Notes under the pieces: model-generated
Told to the model about the DNA's origin: nothing
The model's database searches: none
What the model saw: only the letters and a program-made list of their open reading frames with translations
In this document: piece by piece, positions 1 through 7,168 of the stretch
Position numbering within the stretch: position 1 is the stretch's first letter
Layout: each line of letters starts with the position of its first letter
Position numbers and translations under genes: made by a program
From: an uncultured Collinsella sp.
Lineage (GTDB): Bacteria > Actinomycetota > Coriobacteriia > Coriobacteriales > Coriobacteriaceae
NCBI GenBank assembly: GCA_900552395.1
Contig: URZJ01000004.1
Location: forward strand, 1-30,989
Reading direction: 5' to 3'
Length of the DNA stretch: 30,989 nucleotides

Positions 1-390
1 ATGCGCCATGCCGACGCGCTTGAGGGCGGCGATGGCGATCTCGGTCGCCTCCTCCTTGCTCTTCTTTTGCAGCTTGATGGGCGCGAGCGTCAGGTTGCCG
101 AGCACCGTCATGTTGGGATACAGGTTGAACTGCTGAAACACCATGGAACTATACTTGCGAGCCATCTCCAGGTGGTTCTTTTTGGTAAGCGGCGTACCGT
201 CGATGATGACCTCGCCCGACGTGGGCTCCTCCAGATAATCGACGCAACGGATGAGCGTCGACTTACCCGAGCCGGAAGGCCCGATCATTACGAGCTTCTC
301 GCCGCGCTTGACGGTGAGGTTGATATCTTTGAGCACATGCAGGTCGCCAAAGTACTTGTTGAGATGCTTGATCTCGATCATGTCTGCCAT
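1..390 (-). CDS. glnQ: Amino-acid ABC transporter ATP-binding protein (partial, 5' part)
   Basis: This is the ATPase of a polar amino-acid ABC importer, acting on the cytoplasmic face of the membrane. The first 130 codons are present and the gene runs off the window edge. The Walker A motif GPSGSGKST is at about residues 38-46, and a Q-loop (FQQFNLYPNMTVLGN) follows in the form typical of the GlnQ/HisP family. The signature motif and Walker B lie outside the window. The start at 390 (MADMIEIKHL) is chosen because AGGGAAGGGA lies just upstream; a second ATG three codons in is possible. The permease and binding-protein genes are not visible. The substrate cannot be read from this fragment. Confidence 0.9.
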   Translation of the reverse strand, partial: MADMIEIKHLNKYFGDLHVLKDINLTVKRGEKLVMIGPSGSGKSTLIRCVDYLEEPTSGEVIIDGTPLTKKNHLEMARKYSSMVFQQFNLYPNMTVLGNLTLAPIKLQKKSKEEATEIAIAALKRVGMAH

Positions 391-425
391 GAATGTCCCT
401 TCCCTGCGTTTACACGAGTTGAACT

Positions 426-431
426 ATTGTA
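426..431 (-). promoter_or_regulatory. Possible -10 box for the ABC ATPase gene
   Basis: The minus strand reads TACAAT here, 35 bases upstream of the start codon. No good -35 box stands at 16-18 bases (the best is TGCGGA). It is a weak promoter call. Confidence 0.3.
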
Positions 432-496
432 CGGAAAGAACCACGTTTCCGCAGCCCACACTACATTCCCGTAAAGAACCCGCAATCTTCCACCCA

Positions 497-563
497 CTCA
501 TTAGGGACAGACTTAAATGAGTGCCTGCTCATTGGGCACTCATTTAAGTCTGTCCCCAATGAG
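497..563. repeat. Near-perfect 29-bp hairpin repeat with GGGACAG ends
   Basis: Arms 497-525 and 535-563 are inverted copies with one mismatch in 29 positions and a 9-base loop (526-534). The arm contains TTAGGGACAGACTTAAATG. The tail motif TGTCCCC/GGGGACA recurs in the spacers at 2526-2671 and 5171-5213, so this belongs to a dispersed palindrome family. There is no T-run after either arm, which argues against a simple terminator. Confidence 0.8.
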
Positions 564-589
564 CGCTCAACCGCCCTTGTTGAGCATAA

Positions 590-737
590 GTCAGCGAAAA
601 CCCGTACACGCGAGCAAGGTGACGTGAAATGAAAGGGCGCAGACCTTATGGTCGCGCCCTTGAAATTGAACGTCAGATTGCCGTGTGTACGGGTTTGCAG
701 CGTCGAGCCGTTATGCGGTTTGGTAAAACCGCATAAC
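590..737 (-). repeat. Structured repeat element, copy A (candidate structured RNA)
   Basis: Read on the minus strand it starts three bases after the yqeY stop. It has a 12-bp hairpin (710-721 with 726-737, loop TACC), then a 15-bp long-range stem (598-612 with 682-696), an inner 6-bp stem (620-625 with 670-675) and an apical hairpin (633-661). Fixed stretches between stems include GACGCTGCAAA, GGCAATCTG, CACCTTGCTCG and TTTTCGCTGAC. Copy B at 23824-23970 has the same fixed stretches with different but still complementary stems. It could be a transcribed RNA structure, a 3' UTR element or a palindromic mobile unit; no protein is encoded. I cannot say whether it matches a known Rfam family. Confidence 0.75.
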
Positions 738-740
738 AAA

Positions 741-1184
741 TTACGCGAGCTTTGCTCCGACGATCTTGGCCGCGGCAGGCTTGTCGAAGTTGCCACCGGT
801 GGCCTTGCCCAGAGCGCCCATGACCTGGCCCATCTGCTTCTTGGACGTGGCGCCCAGCTCGGCAATAACCTGCTCGATCAGAGCCTCGAGCTCCTCGCCC
901 GAAACCTGCGCGGGCAGCAGGCTCTCCAGAATCTTGACCTGCTCGCTCAGGTTATCGGTACGCTCTTGGTCGGTGCCGGCCTTGATGGACATCTCCAGCG
1001 TCTCGCTCGTCTGCTTAATCAGACGCTTGATCATGCTGTTGACGTCTTCCTCGGTCACATCGCGGCGCTCGTTGACCTCGATATTCTTCACCTCGGCCTT
1101 GACCTGGCGAATGATGGACAGGCGAACCTTGTCCTTAGCCTTCATGGCCGCGATCATTTCCTTCTGCAGCTCTTCGTTGGTCAT
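741..1184 (-). CDS. yqeY: GatB/YqeY domain protein
   Basis: A 147-residue cytoplasmic protein made up of a YqeY domain, the helical module also found at the C-terminus of the GatB amidotransferase subunit. The N-terminus (MTNEELQKEMIAAMKAKDK) and the C-terminal stretch with QMGQVMGALGKATGGNFDK are typical of the family, and the length is normal. The exact role is not settled; a tRNA-related function is inferred from the GatB similarity. The start at 1184 is preferred over one 12 codons upstream because GAGGAGG lies eight bases before it. It follows the foldase gene after 54 bases, probably in one transcript. The repeat element copy A begins right after its stop. Confidence 0.92.
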   Translation of the reverse strand: MTNEELQKEMIAAMKAKDKVRLSIIRQVKAEVKNIEVNERRDVTEEDVNSMIKRLIKQTSETLEMSIKAGTDQERTDNLSEQVKILESLLPAQVSGEELEALIEQVIAELGATSKKQMGQVMGALGKATGGNFDKPAAAKIVGAKLA

Positions 1185-1238
1185 CTGCAAATCCTCCTCA
1201 ATAGCGTGGGCGGCACTCACGCGGGCGCCGCCCCATGA

Positions 1239-2459
1239 TTACTCAGTCGTCGACGCGTCGTCGGTCGAACTCTTGGTGACGCCCTTCAGGCTCACGTTAT
1301 AGGGCACGTCCTTAGGCATGGGGTTGACGGTGATGTCGGCATCCTTCTTGTACTGCTCCAGCCACTCGCTGTACGCGGTGCTGACCGCTTGCGTCTTCAC
1401 CACGTTGGAGACGTACTTTTTGATGGCCTTGGGCACCTGGTTGATGTCGTCAACCTGATTATCGACATGGAAGTAGTCGGTGCACTTGATGATGTGGTAG
1501 CCATAGGTCGACTCGATGACTTCGCTCACGTCGCCCTTGTTGAGCCCCTCGAGCGCCGTCTGGTAGCTGTCGACAAAGGTGGTGAGCTTATCCCAGCCCA
1601 CATCGCCCTTCTTCTCCTTGGATCCGGTGTCCTCGGAGTACTGTTCAACGGCGTCCTCAAAGCTCAGCTCACCGGAGTTGATCTTGTCCAGGCACTCCTG
1701 CGCCTTGGCCTTGGCGGCAGCCTTGTCCTCGTCGGAAGCGTCGGAATCAACCTTGATCAGGATGTTCGACGAGCGACGGGCATCGTTGTAGTTGGACAGG
1801 TTCTCGTTGATGTAATCGACAATCTCGCTGTCCTTGGGCTTGCTGGTGGGCGCCACAGCATCCTTAAGCTTTTGCTGCGCCAGGCTCTCCTTGAGCGAGT
1901 CCTTGTAGGTGTCCTCGGTGTAGCCGTAGGTCTTAAGGGTCTTCTTAAAGGCCTTGGCACCGCCCGCGCTCTTGCACGCGTCCTTCCAAGCCTTCTCGAC
2001 CTCCTCGTCCGACACCGTCACGCCGTTCTCCTTCTGTGCCTGTTGAAGCAGAATCTGCTGCGTGTAGGAGTCGATGAGTTGCTTGCGGTACTTCTTGGGC
2101 GTGAGGTCGTTGTCGACCAGATACTGTGCCCAGTCCTTGTCCTTGGTGTAGCCGTAGGACGTGCGCATGCTCATGATCTGCTTGGTCACGGTGTCCTCGG
2201 TGAGGTTGGTGCCGTTGATAGTGGCAGCTACACCGCCGGTAAGCTTGTAGCCCGAGGTGTCCTCGGCCTGCGACATCAGGCCGGAGCACGCCATGGCCGA
2301 GACGGAAAGTAGCATTGCCAGCACGCCGATGACCACCAGAACGATCTTGACGGTCTTGGACACGCGGGTCTTGCGCTGCTTCTTGCGAGAGCTGGAGGCG
2401 GCGCGAGCCTGCTGCTCGGGCGTCGGCTCGGGTGCGGGGTTCTTTTTCTTATTTGCCAT
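1239..2459 (-). CDS. Membrane-anchored peptidyl-prolyl isomerase / foldase (SurA/PrsA type)
   Basis: A 406-residue extracytoplasmic folding factor. It has a basic, proline-rich cytosolic N-terminus (1-45) and one hydrophobic segment at about 46-65. A SurA-like N-terminal region rich in Lys, Asp and Gln follows, and then a PpiC (parvulin) rotamase domain at about 230-340 (SNILIKVDSD to YGYHIIKCTDYF). The hydrophobic segment ends SAMAC, an imperfect lipobox, so it may be a lipoprotein or simply a signal anchor. The start at 2459 (MANKKK) has GAAAGG upstream. It is placed before yqeY. By family it should help exported proteins fold outside the membrane; clients are unknown. Confidence 0.87.
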   Translation of the reverse strand: MANKKKNPAPEPTPEQQARAASSSRKKQRKTRVSKTVKIVLVVIGVLAMLLSVSAMACSGLMSQAEDTSGYKLTGGVAATINGTNLTEDTVTKQIMSMRTSYGYTKDKDWAQYLVDNDLTPKKYRKQLIDSYTQQILLQQAQKENGVTVSDEEVEKAWKDACKSAGGAKAFKKTLKTYGYTEDTYKDSLKESLAQQKLKDAVAPTSKPKDSEIVDYINENLSNYNDARRSSNILIKVDSDASDEDKAAAKAKAQECLDKINSGELSFEDAVEQYSEDTGSKEKKGDVGWDKLTTFVDSYQTALEGLNKGDVSEVIESTYGYHIIKCTDYFHVDNQVDDINQVPKAIKKYVSNVVKTQAVSTAYSEWLEQYKKDADITVNPMPKDVPYNVSLKGVTKSSTDDASTTE

Positions 2460-2525
2460 AGTTGGCCTTTCGCATAACGAATCGAACAAACGCCATTGTG
2501 TCACAACGCAGCCCTCGCGGCACGC

Positions 2526-2577
2526 TTGGTGCATTGGGGACAGGTTAATCTGCACCATTTTGGTGCAAAGGGGACAG
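2526..2577. repeat. 18-base direct repeat with hairpin between copies
   Basis: TTGGTGCATTGGGGACAG (2526-2543) and TTGGTGCAAAGGGGACAG (2560-2577) differ at two positions. Between them TGCACCA (2551-2557) can pair with TGGTGCA of the second copy (2561-2567). It lies upstream of the foldase gene. Confidence 0.7.
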
Positions 2578-2586
2578 CTCTGGCAG

Positions 2587-2671
2587 CCGGCAGTTAGGGA
2601 CGTTCCTTTTCTGCCGACAGTTAGAGACAGTCCCCAAGTGCCGGCACATAAGGAACGTCCCTAGGTGCCGG
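2587..2671. repeat. Long imperfect palindrome, GGGACGTTCC family
   Basis: CCGGCA plus TAGGGACGTTCCTT (2587-2608) is mirrored by AAGGAACGTCCCTA plus TGCCGG (2650-2671). The 14-base inner arms match perfectly. The loop holds further degenerate copies of the unit (GTTAGAGACAGTCCCC). It sits between the PTS IIA stop and the foldase start and could act as a terminator-like or processing structure. Confidence 0.75.
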
Positions 2672-2683
2672 TTTAGCCCCACC

Positions 2684-3148
2684 TTAGAAGTGACGGCGGA
2701 TGGCGTCGACCATGCCCTGGGGCGTGGTCTGGCCGAGCACATCGGCTGCGGCATCGGCGTCCATAAAGATATTCATGAGCGCTTGCAGGGCCTCGACCTG
2801 GCCGCCCGGCTCGGCAATACCCAAATTGATGACGATCTGCGCCGGCACGGGGGCACCCATGCCGGCCATAGCATTGAACGTCACGGGCGCGGCGGGCTTT
2901 ACCACCGCGATATAGGGCTTGGCCACAAACCCTGGGTCGGTGTGTGGGATGGCGATGTTGGCCGCCGGCATGGCAAGACCCGTGGGATAGGCATCCTCGC
3001 GCGTGCGAACGGCATCGAGCCAACCGTCGGCAATGTAGCCGCGCGGGGCAAGCTCGCCCTCAAGCCGCGCGAACACCTCATCCGGCGTCGCACACTCCCA
3101 ATCAAAAAACACCAGCTCAGGCGTAAACAGCGCTTCGTTATCCGCCAT
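2684..3148 (-). CDS. PTS EIIA protein, fructose/galactitol (GatA) type
   Basis: A 154-residue phosphocarrier of the PTS EIIA-2 fold, which takes a phosphate from HPr on a histidine and passes it to a IIB partner. The likely active residue is His69 in NIAIPHTDPG. The length fits a free-standing IIA of the galactitol type. No IIB or IIC gene is adjacent, so the partner must be encoded elsewhere, or the protein may be regulatory. The start at 3148 has GAGAGGTGAG upstream. It follows purN after 110 bases, on the same strand; whether it is co-transcribed with the purine genes is not clear. The sugar cannot be inferred. Confidence 0.85.
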   Translation of the reverse strand: MADNEALFTPELVFFDWECATPDEVFARLEGELAPRGYIADGWLDAVRTREDAYPTGLAMPAANIAIPHTDPGFVAKPYIAVVKPAAPVTFNAMAGMGAPVPAQIVINLGIAEPGGQVEALQALMNIFMDADAAADVLGQTTPQGMVDAIRRHF

Positions 3149-3166
3149 GCGCTCACCTCTCTCACC

Positions 3167-3195
3167 TAGTCATTCAAGAACGTCCCCGATGACTA
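3167..3195. repeat. Small inverted repeat TAGTCAT/ATGACTA
   Basis: A 7-bp stem with a 15-base loop containing AACGTCCCC, in the spacer between purN and the PTS IIA gene. It resembles a reduced member of the GGGACGTT palindrome family. A second small stem (GGTGG/CCACC) follows at about 3208-3225. Confidence 0.4.
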
Positions 3196-3258
3196 CCCAA
3201 AACAAAAGGTGGCGCCAATGACCACCCTGACTACTCGGCTAAATTGTACTGTGCGTCG

Positions 3259-3960
3259 CTAGCCGCGAGGCGCGTCAATTGCCACCTTGCCGCTCTCCAG
3301 CACGTGAACGCGGCCGTCGGCAAGCATTTGCACGACCTCGGGATACAGCACATGCTCAATCGCGTGGATGTGCTCCTCGAGCGTGTCGACATCCCAGCCC
3401 TCCTCAACAGCCAGCGCACGCTGGGCGATGATGGGACCGTTGTCGTAGATCTCGTTGGCAAAATGCACGGTCACGCCAGTTACCTTGACGCCGCGCGCAA
3501 AGGCATCGTCAATCGCATGCGCACCGGTAAAGCTCGGCAGCAGCGCCGGATGCAGATTGACCACGCGGTTGGGAAACGCCGCCAGCAAAGGCGTGTGCAC
3601 CATGCGCATGTAGCCGGCCATGACCACATACTCGCAGCCGCGCTCGAGAAGCTCGTGCGCGATGATCTCGTCAGCGGCGATGGGGTCGGCGTAGACATCC
3701 TTGGACAGCGTGAGCGTCTGGATGCCCGCGCGCTCAGCGCGCTGCAGACCCTTAGCCGAGGGACGGCTCGACACCACAAGCTCAATCGAAGCGTTGAGCT
3801 TGCCGGCGGCGATCAGATCGATCAGCGCCTGCAAGTTGGTACCCGAACCGCTGATGAGTACACCGATCTTGAGCGGCTCTGCCGTATCGGTGCCGGTCGG
3901 ACGGGTATAGGGCACAAAGCCCAGGCCCTCGGCGGCAGCCATCTGCTCGTTAGCGCTCAT
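3259..3960 (-). CDS. purN: Phosphoribosylglycinamide formyltransferase (GAR transformylase)
   Basis: Transfers a formyl group from 10-formyl-THF to GAR, the third step of purine synthesis, in the cytoplasm. The protein is 233 residues; the family usually has about 190-215. The extra length is an N-terminal stretch of some 30 residues before IGVLISGSGTN, the phosphate-binding start of the fold. Catalytic Asn and His are in VVNLHPALLPSFTG and the catalytic Asp in NEIYDNGP. The start at 3960 overlaps the purM stop by 11 bases. Its ribosome site (AAGG, 12 bases away) is weak, so translational coupling to purM is likely. A start six codons further in cannot be excluded. Confidence 0.95.
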   Translation of the reverse strand: MSANEQMAAAEGLGFVPYTRPTGTDTAEPLKIGVLISGSGTNLQALIDLIAAGKLNASIELVVSSRPSAKGLQRAERAGIQTLTLSKDVYADPIAADEIIAHELLERGCEYVVMAGYMRMVHTPLLAAFPNRVVNLHPALLPSFTGAHAIDDAFARGVKVTGVTVHFANEIYDNGPIIAQRALAVEEGWDVDTLEEHIHAIEHVLYPEVVQMLADGRVHVLESGKVAIDAPRG

Positions 3961-5053
3961 CGGAGTACACGACCTTACCGGAACCCTCGACGCACTCGCC
4001 CACGCGGAACGGCTTCTCGCCCAGCGCGACCAGGGCCTCGGTAACCGTGGCCTCGTCCTCGGGGGCGACGATCAGGCACAGGCCGACGCCCATGTTGAAG
4101 GTCTTGCATGCCTCGTTGGGCGCGAGCTCGGCCTGGCGCGACACGTAGGTGATGACGGGCGGAACGTCCCAGCCCATCTCGGCACCATTGCGGGTGACCA
4201 CGGCGTCGACGTCATCGGCGAGCGCACGGTTGAGGTTCTCGGTAATACCGCCGCCAGTGATGTGGGCGATGGCGTGCACGTTGGCGCCGCCGCGCAGCAG
4301 CTCCAGGATCGGCTTGACGTAGATGCGCGTGGGGGCCAACAGAGCGTCTGCCAGCGATGCACCGCCGAGCTCCTCGAGCGGACGGCTCAGCTCCTCGGCC
4401 TTAGCGACGGCCTCGGGCGTGCCCGGCTTAACGCCGTCGACGCCAATGACCTTACGCACGAGCGAGTAGCCGTTGGAGTGCACGCCGGTGGAAGGCAGGC
4501 CCAGGATCACATCGCCCGGGCGGACGTTTGCGGGGTCGAGCATCTTGGGACGGTCGACGACGCCCACGGTAAATCCGGCAAGGTCGTAGTCGGCAGGAGC
4601 CATGACGCCCGGGTGCTCGGCCATCTCGCCGCCCACGAGCGCGCAGCCCGCGAGCTTGCAGCCGTCGGCCACACCCTTGATGATCTTTGCCATGTGCTCG
4701 GCCTCGATGTGACCGATGGCAACGTAGTCCAGGAAGAACAGCGGCTCGGCGCCCGAAGCCAGAATATCGTTGACGCACATAGCGACCAGGTCCTGGCCCA
4801 CCGTCTCGTGACGGTCCATGATCTGGGCGAGCACGAGCTTGGTGCCCACGCCGTCGGTACCGCTGATCAGGATCGGGTCTTCCATATCCTTAAGCGCGGC
4901 GGCCGAGAACAGGCCACCGAAGCCGCCGATACCGCCGATAACCTCGGGGCGGTTGGTATCCTTGACCATCTGCTTAATCGCGTCGACGGCGCGGCCGCCC
5001 TCGGCGGTATCGACGCCGGCGTCCTCGTACGTCACATGCTTGCTGTCGCTCAT
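3950..5053 (-). CDS. purM: Phosphoribosylformylglycinamidine cyclo-ligase (AIR synthetase)
   Basis: Closes the imidazole ring, turning FGAM plus ATP into AIR. It has 367 residues, slightly longer than the usual 345-350. Family marks are the early YEDAGVD segment, GIGGFGGLF, the ATP-site motif SGTDGVGTKL, and NDILASGAEPLFFLDY. The C-terminal half carries GGGITENLNRAL, also typical. The start at 5053 has GAGAGGAAGG upstream. Its last bases overlap purN. The 157 bases between purF and purM are unusually long for this pair and may hold a weak promoter (TTGTTG and TGTTAT, 16 apart on the minus strand). Confidence 0.97.
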   Translation of the reverse strand: MSDSKHVTYEDAGVDTAEGGRAVDAIKQMVKDTNRPEVIGGIGGFGGLFSAAALKDMEDPILISGTDGVGTKLVLAQIMDRHETVGQDLVAMCVNDILASGAEPLFFLDYVAIGHIEAEHMAKIIKGVADGCKLAGCALVGGEMAEHPGVMAPADYDLAGFTVGVVDRPKMLDPANVRPGDVILGLPSTGVHSNGYSLVRKVIGVDGVKPGTPEAVAKAEELSRPLEELGGASLADALLAPTRIYVKPILELLRGGANVHAIAHITGGGITENLNRALADDVDAVVTRNGAEMGWDVPPVITYVSRQAELAPNEACKTFNMGVGLCLIVAPEDEATVTEALVALGEKPFRVGECVEGSGKVVYSDER

Positions 5054-5170
5054 CTGAGCCTTCCTCTCCCACTACCGTGGCGCCGCGCGTGCGCCAAACG
5101 GTGCTCATAGTTGCGTTCATTTCGGCGCGCGCCATAACAGCACGCTCCGTCATATCAACAAAACAGCAGG

Positions 5171-5213
5171 TAAAACCTACCAAAATAAACCTGTCCCCAT
5201 ATGGCAGGTTTTA
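5171..5213. repeat. Hairpin at the purF stop with CTGTCCCC motif
   Basis: TAAAACCTACC (5171-5181) and GGCAGGTTTTA (5203-5213) are inverted with one mismatch, and the right arm includes the purF stop codon. The loop contains AAACCTGTCCCC, the inverse of GGGGACAGGTT at 2536-2546. It is possibly a read-through or processing structure between purF and purM. Confidence 0.6.
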
Positions 5214-6881
5214 TGCCTCGCCGTGCTCCTCTTCCCAGCTGCGGTCGTCGTATTTCTCGATCACGGCGTCGTCGTCAAAGTGCAGCGGCTTGTCCAGGTT
5301 GCGGGGCTTAAAGCCCTCCATAAACTTGTCGCGGCCAAAGCTCTCGGGAATCGCCACGGGGTAGCGGCCGGTAAAGCACGCATCGCAGTAACCGCCCTTG
5401 GGCATGACCTTAAGCAGGCCCTCGACCGAAAGGAAGGCCAGCGAATCGGCGCCAATGTACTCGCAGATCTCATCGACCGTCTTGTTGGCGCTGATAAGCT
5501 GCGACTGCACGTCGGTATCGATACCGTAGAAGCACGGCCAGATGACCTCGGGCGAGTTGATGCGGATATGAATCTCCTTGGCGCCGGCGTTGCGCAGCAT
5601 CTTGACGAGCTGCACCATGGTGGTGCCGCGCACGATGGAGTCGTCGATGACGACCAGGCGCTTGCCCTCGATGTTGTCGCGCAGCGGGTTGAGTTTCATA
5701 CGCACGCCCATGGCGCGCAACTCCTGCGTAGGCTCGATAAACGTACGGCCCACGTAGCGGTTCTTGATAAGGCCCTCGCCAAAGGGAATACCGCTCTCGT
5801 GCGAATACCCCTCCGCAGGCGGCAGGCCGGAGTCGGGCACGCCGATGACCAGGTCGGCCTCGACAGGCTCCTCATGTGCCAGCTGACGACCCATGTCGTA
5901 ACGGCAGGCATAGACGCTCTTGCCGTTCATGATGGAGTCGGGGCGGGCAAAGTAGACCTGCTCAAAGATGCAGTTGGCGGGCTCTTCGGCTGCAGGCACG
6001 CCCTGCTCGGATACCAGGCCCTCGGCGCTGATGCGCAAGATCTCGCCGGGACGGACGTCACGGACGTACTCGGCACCCACGATGTCGAGTGCGCAGGTCT
6101 CGGAAGCAACGACCCAGCCGCCGGCGCGCGTGACACGGACGGCGGAGTCGACCGTCGCGGCGCCGTCCTGCGACGGCAGCTGCGAAACGGCTGCGGCATC
6201 GGCCTGGTCCAGACCCTCGTCCACCAGCTTGCCCAGCACGAGCGGGCGAATGCCGTGTGGATCGCGAAATGCGTAGAGCGCCTGCTCGTTGATGAGCGTC
6301 ATGGCGTAGCCGCCGCGCACGAGCTCCATGGTCTTGCGAATACCCTCGCGCAGGTGGCCCGTACGCTGGGTAAAGTAGCCGATAAGCTTGGTCGCGACCT
6401 CGGAATCCGAATTGGAGAGGAACGGCACGCCCAGCTCGATCAGCTGACGGCGCAGCTCGTCGGTGTTGACGAGGGTGCCGTTGTGCGCGAGCGCGATAAT
6501 GACGCTATTGATGGTAGAGAGGTGCGGCTGAGAGGCTTCCCAGCTCTTGGCGCCGGCAGTGCCGTAGCGCACATGACCCACGGCCAGCTGGCCGGAGAGC
6601 GTCGACAGGTCGGCGTTGGAGAACACGCGGTCGAGCAGGCCCAGATCTTTGCGGACCATAACCGTGCCGCCGTCACCCACGGCGATTCCAGCCGATTCCT
6701 GGCCACGGTGCTGCAGCGCACGCAGGCCAAAGTACGTCAGTCGAGCCACGTCGCGATCGGGCGCCCATACGCCGAAAATGCCACATTCCTCATGCAGCTG
6801 GTCGGAGTCCGGATCATACGTCGACATGGTGTTCACCTGTCCCGCGGCACGCTCGGCCGCGCGGATGGTTTCTTGAGACAT
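5211..6881 (-). CDS. purF: Amidophosphoribosyltransferase (iron-sulphur type)
   Basis: Catalyses the first committed purine step: PRPP plus glutamine gives phosphoribosylamine. The 556-residue protein has an N-terminal glutaminase domain with nucleophile Cys33 in EECGIFGVW, preceded by a propeptide that would have to be removed. The PRPP loop VIDDSIVRGTT is at 411-421. Four cysteines (304, 450, 499, 502) fall where the B. subtilis-type enzyme binds its 4Fe-4S cluster, so an oxygen-sensitive form is likely. The start at 6881 has GAGGGGA upstream; a second ATG 18 codons in also has a ribosome site and would shorten the propeptide. It is first in the purF-purM-purN group and divergent from the CmpB-like gene. 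Confidence 0.97.
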   Translation of the reverse strand: MSQETIRAAERAAGQVNTMSTYDPDSDQLHEECGIFGVWAPDRDVARLTYFGLRALQHRGQESAGIAVGDGGTVMVRKDLGLLDRVFSNADLSTLSGQLAVGHVRYGTAGAKSWEASQPHLSTINSVIIALAHNGTLVNTDELRRQLIELGVPFLSNSDSEVATKLIGYFTQRTGHLREGIRKTMELVRGGYAMTLINEQALYAFRDPHGIRPLVLGKLVDEGLDQADAAAVSQLPSQDGAATVDSAVRVTRAGGWVVASETCALDIVGAEYVRDVRPGEILRISAEGLVSEQGVPAAEEPANCIFEQVYFARPDSIMNGKSVYACRYDMGRQLAHEEPVEADLVIGVPDSGLPPAEGYSHESGIPFGEGLIKNRYVGRTFIEPTQELRAMGVRMKLNPLRDNIEGKRLVVIDDSIVRGTTMVQLVKMLRNAGAKEIHIRINSPEVIWPCFYGIDTDVQSQLISANKTVDEICEYIGADSLAFLSVEGLLKVMPKGGYCDACFTGRYPVAIPESFGRDKFMEGFKPRNLDKPLHFDDDAVIEKYDDRSWEEEHGEA

Positions 6882-6923
6882 GGTATCCCCTCAGAGCCTC
6901 GTATTTTTGGCGTTACCCGCCTT

Positions 6924-6929
6924 ATTATA
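6924..6929 (-). promoter_or_regulatory. Probable purF promoter -10 box
   Basis: A perfect TATAAT on the minus strand, 43 bases before the purF start. The -35 region is poor (TGGGGA at 17 bases), which may mean activator dependence or a promoter under repression. Confidence 0.5.
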
Positions 6930-7113
6930 CGCACGGCGCGACGTGCTCCCCAGCGCATGAGCAGCGCTTTTTAAAAGCCCACCGAGCTAATAATCAGTTT
7001 TGTTGCCAAACATTTTATCGGTCTGTCCAGTGCAAGCGCCCGCGCCCCCCAGATGGCCGCCGCGTCCACCGTTGGGGATTACAAAGTTGCAATTGGGACG
7101 TTCGTCCTGTCTT

Positions 7114-7142
7114 TTGGCAGGTCGGCGGCGTATCCTTATAAC
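7114..7142 (+). promoter_or_regulatory. Promoter for the CmpB-like gene
   Basis: TTGGCA (7114-7119) and TATAAC (7137-7142) are separated by 17 bases, 26 bases before the start codon. This is a good sigma-70-type match, divergent from the purF promoter. Confidence 0.6.
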
Positions 7143-7168
7143 CTACAACAAAGCGAGAAAGGTTCTGT

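Noticed and set aside
710..737. The 12-bp GTTATGCGG hairpin as a plain terminator of yqeY
   Set aside because: No T-run follows, and the hairpin is part of a larger element with conserved neighbours on its far side.
391..740. tRNA, CRISPR array or insertion sequence in the gene-free stretches (also 10472-10868 and 14696-15003)
   Set aside because: No cloverleaf with a TTCRA arm, no regularly spaced identical repeats and no transposase frame were seen; only hairpins, short repeats and operator-like sites.
461..865. Open frame across the hairpin and repeat copy A
   Set aside because: It runs through palindromic sequence and the 3' end of yqeY in another frame, with no family motif.
2265..2290. 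Clear lipoprotein signal in the foldase
   Set aside because: The cysteine context is SAMAC, without the usual Leu at -3, and the N-terminus is long and charged; a signal anchor is equally likely.
2496..2506. Perfect 11-base palindrome TTGTGTCACAA upstream of the foldase gene
   Set aside because: It is short, occurs once, and is not placed on a recognisable promoter; chance is a sufficient explanation.
5223..6974. Long open frame on the plus strand antisense to purF (similar ones lie opposite carB, carA, purD, purA, dnaB and rplI-rpsF)
   Set aside because: GC-rich codon use on the true strand leaves the opposite frame open. The products are low-complexity (His/Leu/Arg/Gly-rich), match no family and lack ribosome sites.
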